Assembly: GCA_946902985.2 (NCBI GenBank)
Contig: OX336392.1
Location: 21,054,716-21,118,715 of the forward strand
Direction of reading: 5' to 3'
Origin: Meconema thalassinum
Taxonomy: Eukaryota; Arthropoda; Insecta; Orthoptera; Tettigoniidae
DNA: 64,000 bases
Of this stretch, positions 1 through 10,994 are shown in pieces. Positions within the stretch are counted from its first letter, which is position 1. Each line of letters starts with the position of its first letter. A model generated the notes under the pieces. It did no database searches. It was not told where the DNA came from and saw only the letters and a list, made by a program, of their open reading frames with translations. A program made the translations under genes and the position numbers.

Positions 1-1
1 C

Positions 2-1386
2 AATGCCATTAATGCTTTAGGGAAAACAATTCCACCATTTATGGTGTTTCCACGTGTTAACGTGAAGGATTACATGGTTAAAGGCGCACCGCCAGGCACA
101 GCTGCTGTAGGACATCCAAAACATAGTGGTTGGATGACTGGGGACAATTTTGTTCAGTTTCTGCATCATTTCATAAAATATGCTCGATGCTCTAAGGAAA
201 ACAAAACTTTGATGATAATGGACAACCATGAAAGTCACATTTCTCTCAGCTCCCTTCAAATCGCAAAGGATAATGGAATCATATTGTTAACAATACCTCC
301 CCATACCAGCCACCGCCTTCAACCCTTAAGACTTGACAGTTTTTTATTCCTTCCAACATACTTACAATGTTGCTGGCCTACAACTCCCATGACAATTTAT
401 GAAATAGCCGAGTTGGTTGGAGTTGTATTTCCAGAAGCTTTCACGCCAAGAAACATTACCTCTGGATTTGCTAAAGCTGGAATTCGGCCATTTAATCGAG
501 ATTGTTTCTCAGATCAAGATGTTTTGTGCTCTTCCTTTACTCACTCTTCAAATGGTTCCGAGAAACCATCCACTTCTCAGGCTTCACAAGTAAGCCTAGA
601 TTTGAATGTATCTGATTCAGCCTCAGACACTCGTAGGGAAAATTCACCATTTCGACCAACATCACAGAAAATTTATATTATTACCAGAAGGCGTAATTGT
701 TTGTATCCTGAACGTGCCCAGAAATCACCATCTCAACCAAGTTCAGCCAATCAAATAGACTGCATTGGCAGTAACAGCTTGTCTCCTGAACATGTCCGTC
801 CCTTATCAAGGGAAAAAAGGGAAAATCACGAAGAAAGCCAGTTAAGTCACAGATTTTAACTGACACACCAATTAAAAATCAATTGGATCAAACATTTCAT
901 GAAAGAGCTTTAAAACAAAATAGAAAATTAGTAAGGTGCACTGCTCTATTTACGAGTGATATAAAGAAAGCCAAAAAGAAAGCAAGAACAGAACCTGAAA
1001 TTGAAACGTTGATTGAAGATGAAGTTGATCTATCTTTAGAATCAGAATCAGACTGTTTTGAGGAAATTTCATCAGAGGAGGACATCAACCGTCCAGTTAC
1101 TGTAGGAGACTGGGTGTTGGTTTCATTTCGTGAGAAAAAGTGTGTTAGGCATTATGTTGGACGTATTGAAATGGCATTCAACAAGATGAGGATAATGGGT
1201 GGCAAGTTAAGTTTGTAAGACGTGTGAGCGGAAGTAAATTTCGATGGCCTGATACAGAAGACGAATGTATTATTGATAAAGATCAAGTGCAAAAGGTGTT
1301 GAGTGAGCCAAAGATTATTTCGAAACATAAGAGAACTGTAGCAATATTCTTTAAGGAAGGGTTTTCTGGAATAAATAATCTATGGT
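2..1386 (+). pseudogene. Tigger/pogo-type DDE transposase, 3' part, frameshifted
   Basis: The frame is open from the window edge, so the N-terminus and first catalytic Asp lie outside. It shows the pogo/Tigger DDE core: GHPKHSGWM near 110, the second catalytic Asp in MDNHESH near 220, PPHTSHRLQPL near 300, and FTPRNI..GF.KAGIRPFNRD near 440-510. The usual QPLD motif reads QPLR, and the following segment is shortened, so the third acidic residue appears lost. A stop ends this frame at 859. The protein resumes in another frame from about 820 (KSQILTDTP..., then an acidic stretch and VGDWVLVSFREKK with HYVGRIE at 1105-1170), and shifts again near 1200 to VKFVRRVSG, ending near 1386. That C-terminal tail is usual in insect members of this family. 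Family call is secure; the copy looks dead. Confidence 0.85.
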
Positions 1387-2170
1387 AACGCTGTTTGATG
1401 TAACCTGTGTTTACATTTGAAATATTTGTGACTATTTGTTTCCTAAAATTAACAATAATGTACAGTGTATCATACCTCCCTGAATGGTGTATCGAATCTC
1501 CCTAGCATAGGGAGATTTGATAAACTTCGTAGGTGATGACATGTTTGTACTTTGTGCAAATCTGTTACCGGTAATGTAAACTTTCTGAAATTATCAACAT
1601 CTTGTGCCCTAAATATAAGGAGAAATTATAACTAAAAAAGAGAACATCTGAATCCAGTAAAGTAGCAGTTATACTACATTTTCAAAAAAGTGTATCAATC
1701 CTCCCCTACCTACAAGAAGTGACTGTTGTTACGTAACCCTAAGGTGAATGTAGGCCTATAACTTTAACGCCCAGCATCCTCACATGAGGATGGCTAATAT
1801 CTGCTAATGGGTGTCACTTATTCAACAAATTTCTTAATACAGAATGTATTATATCACTCTCAAATTTCTTAAATATTTTACAGCAAAAATTTCATTACAA
1901 ATTAGAAAAAAAGAAAGGTGTCAATGGGTTAAAAGAGGAGGAAGCTATGCCAACCAATATAAGTTCAAAAATAACCTGTCTTATAACTGTATGCAGTAAC
2001 AATGTATCACAACCTTAAATTACAATTTCAGTCCCTTCCTGGAAAGTGGCTTCGTATTCCATGCATACCGATAGACTTGATCTGTTCGTTTCTTCCCTAT
2101 ATTGGCAAGCAATGGTCTTACATGGTTTGTTGCAACCAGCTCTGCTACAAACTCTTGGTGACTGGGAACA
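1387..2170. other. non-coding gap between two transposon relics
   Basis: AT-rich sequence with no convincing reading frame. It probably holds the 3' flank of the Tigger-like element and the 3' flank of the P-like relic. I could not fix terminal inverted repeats for either. Confidence 0.5.
1495..1517. repeat. short perfect hairpin
   Basis: AATCTCCCTA and TAGGGAGATT form a 10-bp perfect stem around a 3-base loop, about 110 bp beyond the end of the Tigger-like reading frame. It may be a subterminal hairpin of that element. No poly-T run follows, so it does not resemble a terminator. Confidence 0.5.
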
Positions 2171-4660
2171 TCAGAACACTTGAAAATAGTACATTTTCGT
2201 AAAGGTGTGACCCAGCATAGCTTGGAGCAGGCATGCAGTTATCTTACAGTGGGGTACCGCTGATTCCACAAATTGGTGCAATGAAGTAATCAGACTTACA
2301 AACTGTGGTTTTGGATATCGAAGACCCCCTTGTCTAAATGGTGTATAAGTCCCAGTAATTGTGTGGATGAAGGTGGAAGTGAAACATTGTCTGAGCAGGA
2401 ACTGCACATGGTTTTATCTTCAATTACACGAACTAAGTAACCACACACTAATGCCTGACTAGCAGATTCTAAAGTCACATAAACTCTAGCAATGGGTTCA
2501 CGAATACTTTCAAGTATAACAGTCATTTCTTGAGGGAGGACGACTGTCGCTCTTGAATCTTCATTTTCATTTTCATTGGCCAATAATAACTTACTGGGAA
2601 GTTGTAAATCTTGGTTATGAGCAATATTACCTCCAGCAGATGAAATCATCAGACCAGATTTCAATATCCTCTTGATGGCATTCTGAGCAGTCCGTGAGTC
2701 AGTCATGTCATTGGTTCCTCCTCCCATTCGTACTTCACTGATCATGGCTTCAACAAGATCTCCTGAAAACTTCCGGGTTAGGACGTAGAAGAAACCATTC
2801 TGCAACAAGTGGACAATACATAAAGCTGTTGATTCTGCGGTGAACAGGATGGCTTCACAGGTCTCCTTTGTAAGTCCCTTTAGACTGACTTTTTGGATTC
2901 CTGCTGCACTTCTCTTACATACTGACAAAAGTCATTTTTCAGCCACTGAAGGAGCTTATCAGCAGCAGAATAAAACATCATGCTGTCTGGCTTGTTATGT
3001 CTTAAATGGTGTGAACTGTCACTGATGTCATGTATTGTAACATATTTGTGCACATTCATCATGAAGCGTACAGTAGGTCCAGCCAGGGAAAAATCAACTC
3101 GTGAAGCCAAACGCAACTGAGTGTCTTTCATGAACTCTATCGTTGCAATCATTGGTAATGAAAATACCTGAACAGCACACAGTACATTCATATTTTCGAA
3201 TGAACTTGGTTCAACATGCTTACGGGTAAGATACCTGACTGGTTTCACAGTTAAATTTCTCTGTAGTCTATACAGTTCCTTTATGTATCCTGAAGTTATG
3301 ATACCTGTACTGTCTGACATATCATGATCTAAGAACTGACACCTAATGTGTTTGATGATAATAAAGTAATAAAAACTTTAAAATAGTGGCCTCGAAGGTT
3401 CACATGGATATTTCACGCAAGATGTTAGCTCTTCGCCACCAAATTTCTTGAACATAGACACATTTTGTTCGGTGATTGACCGTCACAAGTCGAAGTACAA
3501 GAAACCCGCATTCCTCAACTGCTCTTAAAACTTGTTGCTCAAGAACAAAGAGGTCGTTTCCTTGCAGACTCTTTACCATAAAATATGCTGCAGGAATGGT
3601 ATATTTCTTGGATAGTCCATGAATAACAAAACACAAAAGCTTGTTTGCCAACACAGGATTTGGTCCAATTTCTTCATTATATACACCTTCTGCTTCAACA
3701 AGCCCACAAAACTTATCTTCTTCTTTGTTGTACAACAACCTCTCCTTGATAGACATTTCATCACGGATGAGAGAAGCAACTGCCTCTATCTCTTCTAAAT
3801 TTGCTGCTTCTGCTTTTAGTCTTTCCTTTACCAAAGTAGAAACACCAACACCACATTTAACTGTTCCTAAATACCTGTCTAATGTACTGCGTGAGGGTGC
3901 TTGAACAAGTTTGGATCAGCGAGCAAATCCATACCCTTTGGGAGATGCTATCCTCCAGCACATACAATGTCGAAGCGTTTGCTCAGACCACTCAGGGCGT
4001 TGCTTATGAAAATTATGGATTTGGTCCATGAGATAAATAGTCATGTGGTTACCTTCTTCTGCAGACTTCCATACTATGCTGATGGACTTAATTTCACTAC
4101 TGTTCTGGGTTTTTTCCTTTATTTTCTGATTACTCCTCAATTGATTTTATCTTTAGTTCCAGTCTATAAATTTTCAGTCGAAGCCTATTAATGACAGTTG
4201 TTAGATTTCGAAATTTGTCTTCCTTTTCACTTTCACTGTCATGTGTTTGAACACTAACATGACAAAATTTCACACTGTCAGCTGTTATCCCATCTTATTT
4301 TATGTAAGTTCAATAAGGATCATCTTCTATGGCATCAGTGACTGATGGCGAGCTTGTTCTCCTTCTCTTCCTTGCAGGCTCCTTGACGAGTTGTTTATAC
4401 GACGGGTATTTTGGGAAAACACTTGGTACAGATCCTACCTTTAATTTCCTATATTTACAATTCTCTCTGAAGCTCTCAGGAAGAAAATGAAGACAACAAA
4501 CAACAGAGCGATCAGAAGGCACCCACTTGCCTCCTCTCTTGTCACCTTCTCTGGAAATTGCGCAGTGAATTGTCCGATGATAACTCATGAAATGATATTC
4601 CCCGGTATTCTAGCTTGGTTTGTTGTTTTTGGACTCGGCACCTCCATGGTATCATCCAGC
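2171..4660 (-). pseudogene. P-element-like transposase with N-terminal THAP finger, broken
   Basis: Read on the minus strand, the pieces follow P-element/THAP9 order. The C-terminal half of a THAP zinc finger lies at 4310-4640 (GISFHELSSD after a frame change, then W.PS..SVVC..HF and the VPSVF end). A linker region at 3916-4060 has HKQRPEWSEQTLRH. The catalytic core at 3400-3904 has IRDEMSIKERLLY, ANKLLCFVIHGLSKKY and QGNDLFVLEQQVLRAVEECG. The C-terminal region at 2296-3320 has the FYVLTRKFSGD..EAMISEVR block and a Cys-x2-Cys near the end. A last piece in a third frame ends near 2171. At least four frame breaks are present. The N-terminal Cys pair of the THAP finger was not found. The TIR sequence of the second P-like element (9543) is not seen here, so this is a different lineage. 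Confidence 0.82.
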
Positions 4661-5050
4661 TCAATAGTCGACATAGTACTCATATCCACCGCACGCTGCG
4701 CACCACTGAGCTCACTGACTACACATATTTGAACCACTCTGGAATTGACATTGCACTCCAAATTACTTCTACTCTCTTTACTCCTTGAGCACATAATCCT
4801 AAATCTTATCTTGCCATAGAGATAATGAAAAGAAAACATTTACCTTTACAGAAAAGATGATCATAATCGGCTTTTCAAGGAGAGATTGCACCTCGTATTG
4901 AGGAAGAAGCACTTCCACTTACTGAGGATGCTTGTACCTAATATACTGGAAGCAGGCTGTGGATTTTCATTTCATCTAATACACTAAATACGCGGAACAT
5001 CAAATACGATTAACCATTCAATATTAGAGGTAGTTGCTCTCGATGTTCTG
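4661..5050. other. non-coding gap with a SINE 3'-end scrap
   Basis: No reading frame is supported. At about 4945-4978 a run containing GGAAGCAGGCTGTGGATTTT matches the 3' end of the complete tRNA-derived SINE at 51598-51953, so a short remnant of that family sits here. The rest is unassigned. Confidence 0.5.
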
Positions 5051-5054
5051 CTAC

Positions 5055-5286
5055 TGTGGTTTTAATGATGCTGTACTCACATTTGTTTGACTCCTTTATT
5101 ATGAGGGAATAAAATACGCATTTTAGAAGACGAACTAGAGAGGGATTATCTCTAGCAGATCAACAATACTAAAAAGTAAGAAAGAGTCAGAGATAAAATA
5201 TATACACGTAAAGGTTCTCTCTTCGTCAGAGATAAAACATATACCGGTACAAGTAAACGTTATTCCCGCTAGATGTCTCCGCCACA
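5055..5286 (-). repeat. 3' LTR of the CsRn1-type element
   Basis: 232 bp, TGTGG...CCACA. It matches the 5' LTR at 9339-9531 closely but holds an extra duplicated block of about 39 bp (two copies of GTCAGAGATAAAA at about 5187 and 5226). The pol reading frame runs into this LTR and stops at 5269. Confidence 0.9.
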
Positions 5287-8200
5287 TACTCCCTCCCCAG
5301 TGACAACGGAGAGATATCGTGATGGAAATCGAACAGTTCTTCCAGAACGGGTGTAGGACTCTTTCAGTTGAGTCTGTGGGATGCAGATGTCCCTATGAAT
5401 CTGCTGTTGGCTACTGGCACAAGTTGTGGTTGCTGTGCCAGTGTATTCACTATTTAGTAGAAATGCTGGTTTAAGTCTATCAATACAAATAGTCTCTTCA
5501 CCATGGTTGGTAATAACCACAAAGTGTTTGTCGGAGCGAGATATTACACGGAATGGTCCATCGTAGATAGGCTGCAAGGGTTTACGATGAGAGTCATGCC
5601 GGATGAACACATGAGAAGAACGCAACAGTTCAGGATGTATAAATGTTCTTTTAACAGCATGATGTTTTGGTTGGACTGGGCGTAAGGATTGAACATGCTG
5701 TTTGAGCTTGAGGACGAAAGCAGGAAGGTCTGTCGGTGGTGATTCTTCAAAGAAGTCTGCTGGTAGGCGAATAGGCTCTCCATAAATGACTGCAGCTGAG
5801 GAGGAATTTAGGTATGATGAGTGATCTGAGGCCTAGCAGGACTGTTGGAAGTTGGGGTACCCAGCTGTTGGTTAACTGAGTCCGAAGTGCGCCTTTGAGC
5901 TGGCGGTGCCTACGTTCTATTTTCCCATTTGCTGCAGGATGGTAAGCTGTCGTTTTAATGTGGTGTATGCCCAGTATTTTCATCAGATGACTGAATAACG
6001 AGCAGTCAATTTGCTTGCCACGGTCAGTTGTGATGGCGGCTGGTACACCAAATCTAGCTATCCAAAAGTATAGGATGGCATGAGCTACTGATTCTGCTGT
6101 TATGTCCTTTAATGGTATAGCCTCTGGCCAACTTGAAAATCGATCGATGATTGTAAGGATATATGTATATCCTTCAGATGGTGGAAGGGGGCCAACAATA
6201 TCCGCATGTATGTGAAAGAAGCGTCGTTCCACTGGATCATATGTATTAATTGCACTGTTGGTATGTCTGGTAACCTTGGAGCGCTGGCAGGCTATGCAGC
6301 ATCTTGTCCAGAGTTTGACATCTGCCTTGAGTGATGGCCATATATATCTTTTCTGTAGAAGTGTGGTAGATGCTTTGATTCCTGGGTGCGTCATATTATG
6401 AAGCATTTCAAATGCAAGTTTGCGGAATTGGATAAGTAAATATGGCCGCACCTCTCCTGTTGAAACATGAGTGACTAGTTCTGTTCCGGATGGTAAATTG
6501 ATGGTCTTGAATTGAAGAGATGTGGTAGTTGATTGTAGCAGAGCTTTTAGGTCTTCATCGGATGCCTGTGCTTTAGCTACATCATCAAATGGCAATTGTG
6601 ATGTAATGAAGATAGATGAGATGAGGGAGAAAAAATCTGCTGGAATGTTATCCTTTCCCGGAAGATACTTCAAGTCAGTTGTAAATTGGCCTATAAAATC
6701 CAACTGTCGGAGTTGCCGTGGAGATGCCTTATCTAGGCGCTGCTGAAATGCGAACGTTAGAGGTTTGTGGTCTGTAAAAGTGTAAAATTTCTACCTTCCA
6801 ATAAATGGCGGAAGTACTTTATTGCAGAATAGGCAGCGAGAAGCTCACGATCATATGTGCTGTACCCTTTTTGTGTGTCATTTAGAGTCCTTGAGAAAAA
6901 TGCAAGAGGTTCTGCTGTACCATCACGGATTTGATGTAGTGAGGCTCCAATCGAAAAGTCGGAAGCGTCAACCGTCAATGCCAATGGTAGATCACTTGAG
7001 GGATGTGCAAGTAGGGTAGCATCAGCAATTTGTTTCTTGAGGTTGTTAAAAGCTTGAACAGCCTCTGGTGTCCATTTACCTGCCCTGCGGTCACGCTTGC
7101 GTGTGTCCTTACATAGCCTGAAGAGGCTCTGCTGGGTCTTTGCCGCATTGGGAAGTGACCGACGATAAAAGTTTACCAATCCCAGGAATCGTCTTAGATC
7201 AACGATTGTACTAGGCTGTGGATATGAAAGAATAGCTTCAACTCGATCAGGTAATGGTTTGATTCCTGTAGACGTAACAGAGTACCCTAAGAAGGAAATT
7301 TCAGAGGCCCCAAAAATACATTTGGACAGGTTTACATTTATAGAATATTTATCTAGGTGTTCCAGAAGCAATTTCAGGTGAATCTCATGCTCCTGCTCAT
7401 CGACAGACGCTATGAGAATGTCATCAAGGTAGCAGAAAACAAAGTCTAAATCTCTCAAAATGACGTCGATATACCTTTGAAATGATTGTGCTGCATTGAA
7501 AAGCCCAAATGGAAGTTTAAGAAATTCAAAGAGGCCGAAAGGAGTGATGACAGCAGTTTTAGGTATATCCTCTTCAGCGACTGGAATGTGGTGAAAAGCT
7601 CGAATCAAATCTATTTTGGAGAAAACTGTATTGCCACATAAGCGGCTGTTGAAGTCCTGTAGATGTGGAATAGGGTAGCGGTCTGGAATAGTTTTTGCAT
7701 TTAGGGCCCTGTAGTCTCCACAAGGTTGCCAGGAACCATCACTTTTAGGAACTAAATGGAGTGGGCTGGACCAAGGGCTCTTGGAAGGTCTACATATACC
7801 TAGATTTATCATTTTCTGAAACTCCATCTTTGCTTGTGCTAGCTTATCTGGGGATAGTCGTCTAGTCTTGGCCGAAACTGGAGGGCCTATCGTTGAAATG
7901 GTATGAAAGAATATGATATCGGGTACACAATAATTGGGGTTGTCACGAAATATATTTGGATAATTTCCCAATAGTTCTGGATACTTATTCTGAGGGTCAA
8001 GTAAATGGATGATATCTGAAATTAGACGTTTAACTGGCACTGCAGAGGTGGACATACTGGTGGTGCTATCAATAAGACGTTTATGTTTGACATCGATAAG
8101 CAGTTCATAGTTGTTGAGGAAATCAGCACCAATGATAGCGTGTTGGACATCAGCGATGATGAATGGCCAGCAAAATGGACGTCTTAGATTGAGGTTAAGT

Positions 8201-8388
8201 TGCATTAAACGCTCTCCGTAGGTTTTAATTGGTGTGCCGTTAGCCGCATAAAGTATGCGTTTACAGGTCTGCTTTCTGTCATGTGCAGTGGGCGGTAGGA
8301 CTGACACATCTGCTCCTGTATCAACCAGGAATCGTGTACCAGAGGAACGGTCTGTTACAAATACACGGCGAGAATTTCCTTGGCCCAC
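5269..8388 (-). pseudogene. Pol (protease, RT, RNase H, integrase) of the CsRn1-type element
   Basis: The longest uninterrupted part is 6757-8388. It has the protease site FLVDTGADVSVLPP near the start, then reverse transcriptase with GDYRALNAKTIPDRYPIPH, the FSKIDLIRAFHHIPV block and the catalytic CYLDDILIA, then RNase H beginning LTVDASDFSIGA. One extra base near 6760 shifts the frame before TDHKPLTFA. Integrase follows at 5747-6703, with the zinc-binding H..H..C..C region (HPGIKAS... CCIACQRSK), the first Asp in HADIVGPLP, the second in TTDRGKQID, and the Glu in [13 protein letters not shown]. The integrase tail with DGPFRVISRSDKHF is in another frame at 5269-5625. Two further breaks lie near 5830 and 5650. 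All catalytic acids I checked are present; the defects are frameshifts. Confidence 0.9.
5287..5299 (-). promoter_or_regulatory. polypurine tract of the CsRn1-type element
   Basis: Directly upstream of the 3' LTR on the minus strand the sequence reads CTGGGGAGGGAGT, a purine-rich run in the position where plus-strand DNA synthesis is primed. It overlaps the end of the pol reading frame. Confidence 0.7.
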
Positions 8389-8405
8389 ATCACTATGTGC
8401 CGCGT

Positions 8406-9313
8406 CTAGCGAGGGGCCTGAGCATTTCCCGAAGCAGAGGAGGCTGTGTTATATGAGCATGGGTTGACACACTTCCTAGCCTTGTCTTGGTATGTGAAAT
8501 GGTACCAACATAATAAACTATCTGGTCGATATTGGCGATAAGGTGATCTAGGTCTAGATCGAGCTCTCGTTCGATGACGGGTTGAATGTGGGTTCGAAAT
8601 CAGACTGTTTATAGATAATGTAAGTTGTTCTAATTGTGACTCTAGTCTGAAAATCCTGCCCACCTGCTGCGTAGGAGGTTCTGCGGCGGGTTGGCGAGAT
8701 TGAATCACCGATAGAAATTGCGAGGGGTTTGAGAAATCTAAAATTCTATCAGCTAATGCGGCCAGGTTGTCTAGAGTATCGTTGCAGGATGCTAGTATCG
8801 ATCTTAAATTAACTGGGAGTCGTTGCAGAAAGATTGTGTGTAGAAAATCATCCTTGACCTGTGTCCCCGCAAGCGCGCGCATTTCTCGTAAAAGCTGGCT
8901 TGGCTTTTTGTCTCCTAGTCAAGCTCTGTGAGTAATTTCGTCACTTTCCGTCCTTCTGATTCTTCAAATTCAGCTATTAACCGGGCCTTCAGGTCTAAGA
9001 AAGGCGTATTCGAAAGTGGTCTTACTAACAAATCACTTATAAGTTCGGCAACGTCTGGCTCCAGTGAGCCGATAACATAGTTGAACTTCGTAAGCTCTTG
9101 TGTGATGTTAGCTGTAGCAAATTGGGCCTCGATCTGCAGTAGCCAAACCTTAACATTTTTACGCCAAATTGGCGGGATTTTAATTGACACTCGTGAAATT
9201 TCAGGTTCGTTATGAGATGTAGGCATACCTGATAGCGTCGCATCGGTTGGTGTGTTGTCCGTGCGAGGCGTGGTCAATTTCGTTATTTTATTACACGATA
9301 ATTTAACATTCAC
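8406..9313 (-). pseudogene. Gag of the CsRn1-type element, one frameshift
   Basis: Starts at ATG 9313, only 6 bases past the primer site. The N-terminal half has IPPIWRKNVKVWLLQIEAQF and FNYVIGSLEPDVAELISDLL, typical of this group's capsid region. A single-base shift near 8920 separates it from the second half, which reads GDKKPSQLLREMRALAGTQ and FLQRLPVNLRSILA. Near the C-terminus the nucleocapsid finger reads CWYHFTYQDKARKCVNPC, that is Cys-x2-His-x9-Cys-x3-Cys. It packages element RNA in the family; here translation would need the frameshift bypassed. Confidence 0.85.
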
Positions 9314-9319
9314 TCAAAT

Positions 9320-9337
9320 ATCACGTCGGGGTCAGCA
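9320..9337 (-). promoter_or_regulatory. primer-binding site, tRNA-Trp type
   Basis: One base inside the 5' LTR the minus strand reads TGCTGACCCCGACGTGAT. This complements the 3' end of insect tRNA-Trp (as I recall that tRNA) with one mismatch, at the third base. tRNA-Trp priming is a known CsRn1-clade trait. Confidence 0.75.
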
Positions 9338-9338
9338 C

Positions 9339-9531
9339 TGTGGTTTTGATGATGCTGTACTCACATTTGTTTGACTCCTTTATTATGAGGGAATAAAATA
9401 CACATTTTAGAAGACAAACTAGCGAGGGATTATCTCTAGCAGATCAACAATACTAAAAAATAAGAAAGAGTCAGAGATAAAACATATACCGGTACAAGTA
9501 AACGTTATTCCCGCTAGATGTCTCCGCCACA
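9339..9531 (-). repeat. 5' LTR of the CsRn1-type element
   Basis: 193 bp, TGTGG...CCACA, aligned along its length with the 3' LTR except for the 39-bp block missing here. Few substitutions separate the two, suggesting a fairly recent insertion. Confidence 0.9.
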
Positions 9532-9721
9532 CTACTTTAAACCAACGAGCTAGAGAAAGGTATATAGAGAGGCAAGGAGCCGCGTAGCAGCGCTCTGGGC
9601 GGAGGCAACCTGAGTTAAGGCGGCCATGATTCAGAACGTCGTCTGACAAGAGCTTGTTGCGATTATTCGGGCTGTGCAGGAACATGTGTTGAATGAAATT
9701 TATTTAAAAATACATAGACCA

Positions 9722-9790
9722 TGCCGTCAGTGTGTTCGTCATTCAATTGTACGAATAGAAGTAATAAGGCAACAGGAGTGTCGTATTTCT
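9722..9790 (+). CDS. THAP zinc-finger first exon of the P-like transposon
   Basis: ATG at 9722 opens a 22-codon frame beginning MPSVCSSFNCTNRSNK. The Cys-x4-Cys followed by Asn-Arg is the N-terminal signature of THAP fingers, the DNA-binding domain of P-element transposases. The frame ends at a good donor (GTAAGA at 9793). A plausible acceptor, pyrimidine-rich then CAG, lies near 9878, but joining there does not give a clean frame, so the true downstream exon was probably lost or replaced. Too short for ordinary gene callers; supported by its position inside P-type TIRs. Confidence 0.65.
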
Positions 9791-9910
9791 GGTAAGAAAT
9801 GTCATCCAAAAATGAGGTAGACTCTTTACGAAAGCGTGATGCAGCAGTTTATGTTTGTGTGATATTTACATTTCAGATTCCCCTTGCAGAAGCAGGAACT
9901 AACATTCCCA

Positions 9911-9934
9911 CTCTATATACCTTTCTCTAGCTCG
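9911..9934 (-). repeat. internal copy of the right TIR
   Basis: CTCTATATACCTTTCTCTAG plus CTCG repeats 24 of 27 bases of the right TIR at 11731-11757, in the same orientation. With the left TIR it would bound a 395-bp MITE-like unit inside the larger element. Confidence 0.8.
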
Positions 9935-9939
9935 ATGGT

Positions 9940-10990
9940 TATGATGATGATGATAATTGTTGTTTTAAGGGGCCTAACATCTAGTTTATCGGCCCCTAAT
10001 GGCTTGGGTGTTCGTGAATATGAAAATGAAATGTAAACTATAACTAAAACTAACTACTAACTTATATACTAGAAGAAGAAACGGTAAATAAAAGGAGAAT
10101 AAGGCAAATAAAGGACAGGAGGAAAAGAAATGCCCTCAACCCTCGAAGAATAAGGATTGAGGGACTTGGAAGGAAGGAGAGCCATGAAAGGCGGATAGGA
10201 AAGTGAAAGAGGAGAGGTTCCGCCCCAGAGGTATTGGATAAAAGGGGAAAAACCGGACCCAGCTCAGGAATCCCTCGGGGTCGCCAACTCCCGAACTCAC
10301 CAGCCGTGAGCCCCTTGGGGTGTAGCAATATCCAGGGTGCACCAGAATTGGTGGGGCTTCATACACCCTGCCTCCTTGAGGGCTTTGAGTAGAAGGCAGG
10401 AGATAACAGGAAAAGAAAAAGAAGGCTGACCCCTCGCAGAAGGAGGGTATCAGAAAAGATGAGATAAGGGCCAATTAAGGCGGGAAAGGAAGAGACTCCC
10501 TAGGCCTCGGATACCCTAATATCGTCGGGGTCGGAAGAGAACAAGAGTTGACCAAGTGAGGTCGACAGGAAAGAAGACAGAGAGGAGCCCTGCACAAGTA
10601 AGTGGAAGCAATGCCGGACTCAGCTGGGGCCCCGTGGTCGCCCACCCACGTCCCACTAGATGTGAGCCCCTGGGGGGTAGCTCGTTGGTAACGATGCCTA
10701 ATTCTCAAGAGGCTGCTCACGCCGTGCCTCCATTAGGGTCTTGTGCACAAGGGGATACAATGAAAAGATCAGGTCTGATCCCTCGAAAAATGGGAGTATC
10801 AGGAAAGATGAGACAAAGGCCAAATAATACATGAATTTGAAAGATTCTCCAGGTCTCGGATACCGTTAGTGCCTTATGAGAACAAGAGGTGACTGAGGAA
10901 GGTTGACGGGTGGATTTGCAAGCAATGCCAGTCTCAGCTGAGGTCCCGTGGTCACCAATCCACGTCCCACAAGTTGTGAACCCCTGGGCG
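9940..10990 (-). repeat. LINE-related repeat with three tandem units
   Basis: The left end (ATTGTTGTTTTAAGGGGCCT) is the inverted 3' end of a LINE family that recurs at 33930-33970. Inside are three diverged tandem units, recognisable by CAGCT..GG..CCCG.GGTCGCC followed by GTGAGCCCC, at about 10259, 10619 and 10934, with spacing near 360 and 315 bp. Apparent ORFs on both strands here are shadows of this GC-richer repeat. A single-unit relative lies at 33420-33970 on the plus strand. Confidence 0.7.
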
Positions 10991-10994
10991 GGGT

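Larger units (their letters stand above)
5055..9531 (-). mobile_element. CsRn1-clade Ty3/Gypsy LTR retrotransposon
   Basis: A complete minus-strand element of 4,477 bp. Both LTRs begin TGTGG and end CCACA. The 4-bp direct repeat CTAC lies at 5051-5054 and 9532-9535, as expected for integrase-made duplications. Order is 5' LTR, primer site, gag, protease, reverse transcriptase, RNase H, integrase, polypurine tract, 3' LTR. Placement in the CsRn1 clade rests on two traits known for that group and seen here: a primer site complementary to tRNA-Trp, and a Gag finger of Cys-x2-His-x9-Cys-x3-Cys form instead of CCHC. Gag and pol carry single-base frameshifts, so it is not autonomous. It inserted one base into the 5' target duplication of the P-like transposon at 9543. 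Confidence 0.88.

Noticed and set aside
1495..1517. Intrinsic terminator
   Set aside because: The hairpin lacks a following T-run and the genome is eukaryotic.
10062..10834. Hydrophobic or Pro-rich ORFs on both strands
   Set aside because: They fall in a non-coding LINE-related tandem repeat. The frames do not persist between its three units or in the copy at 33420.
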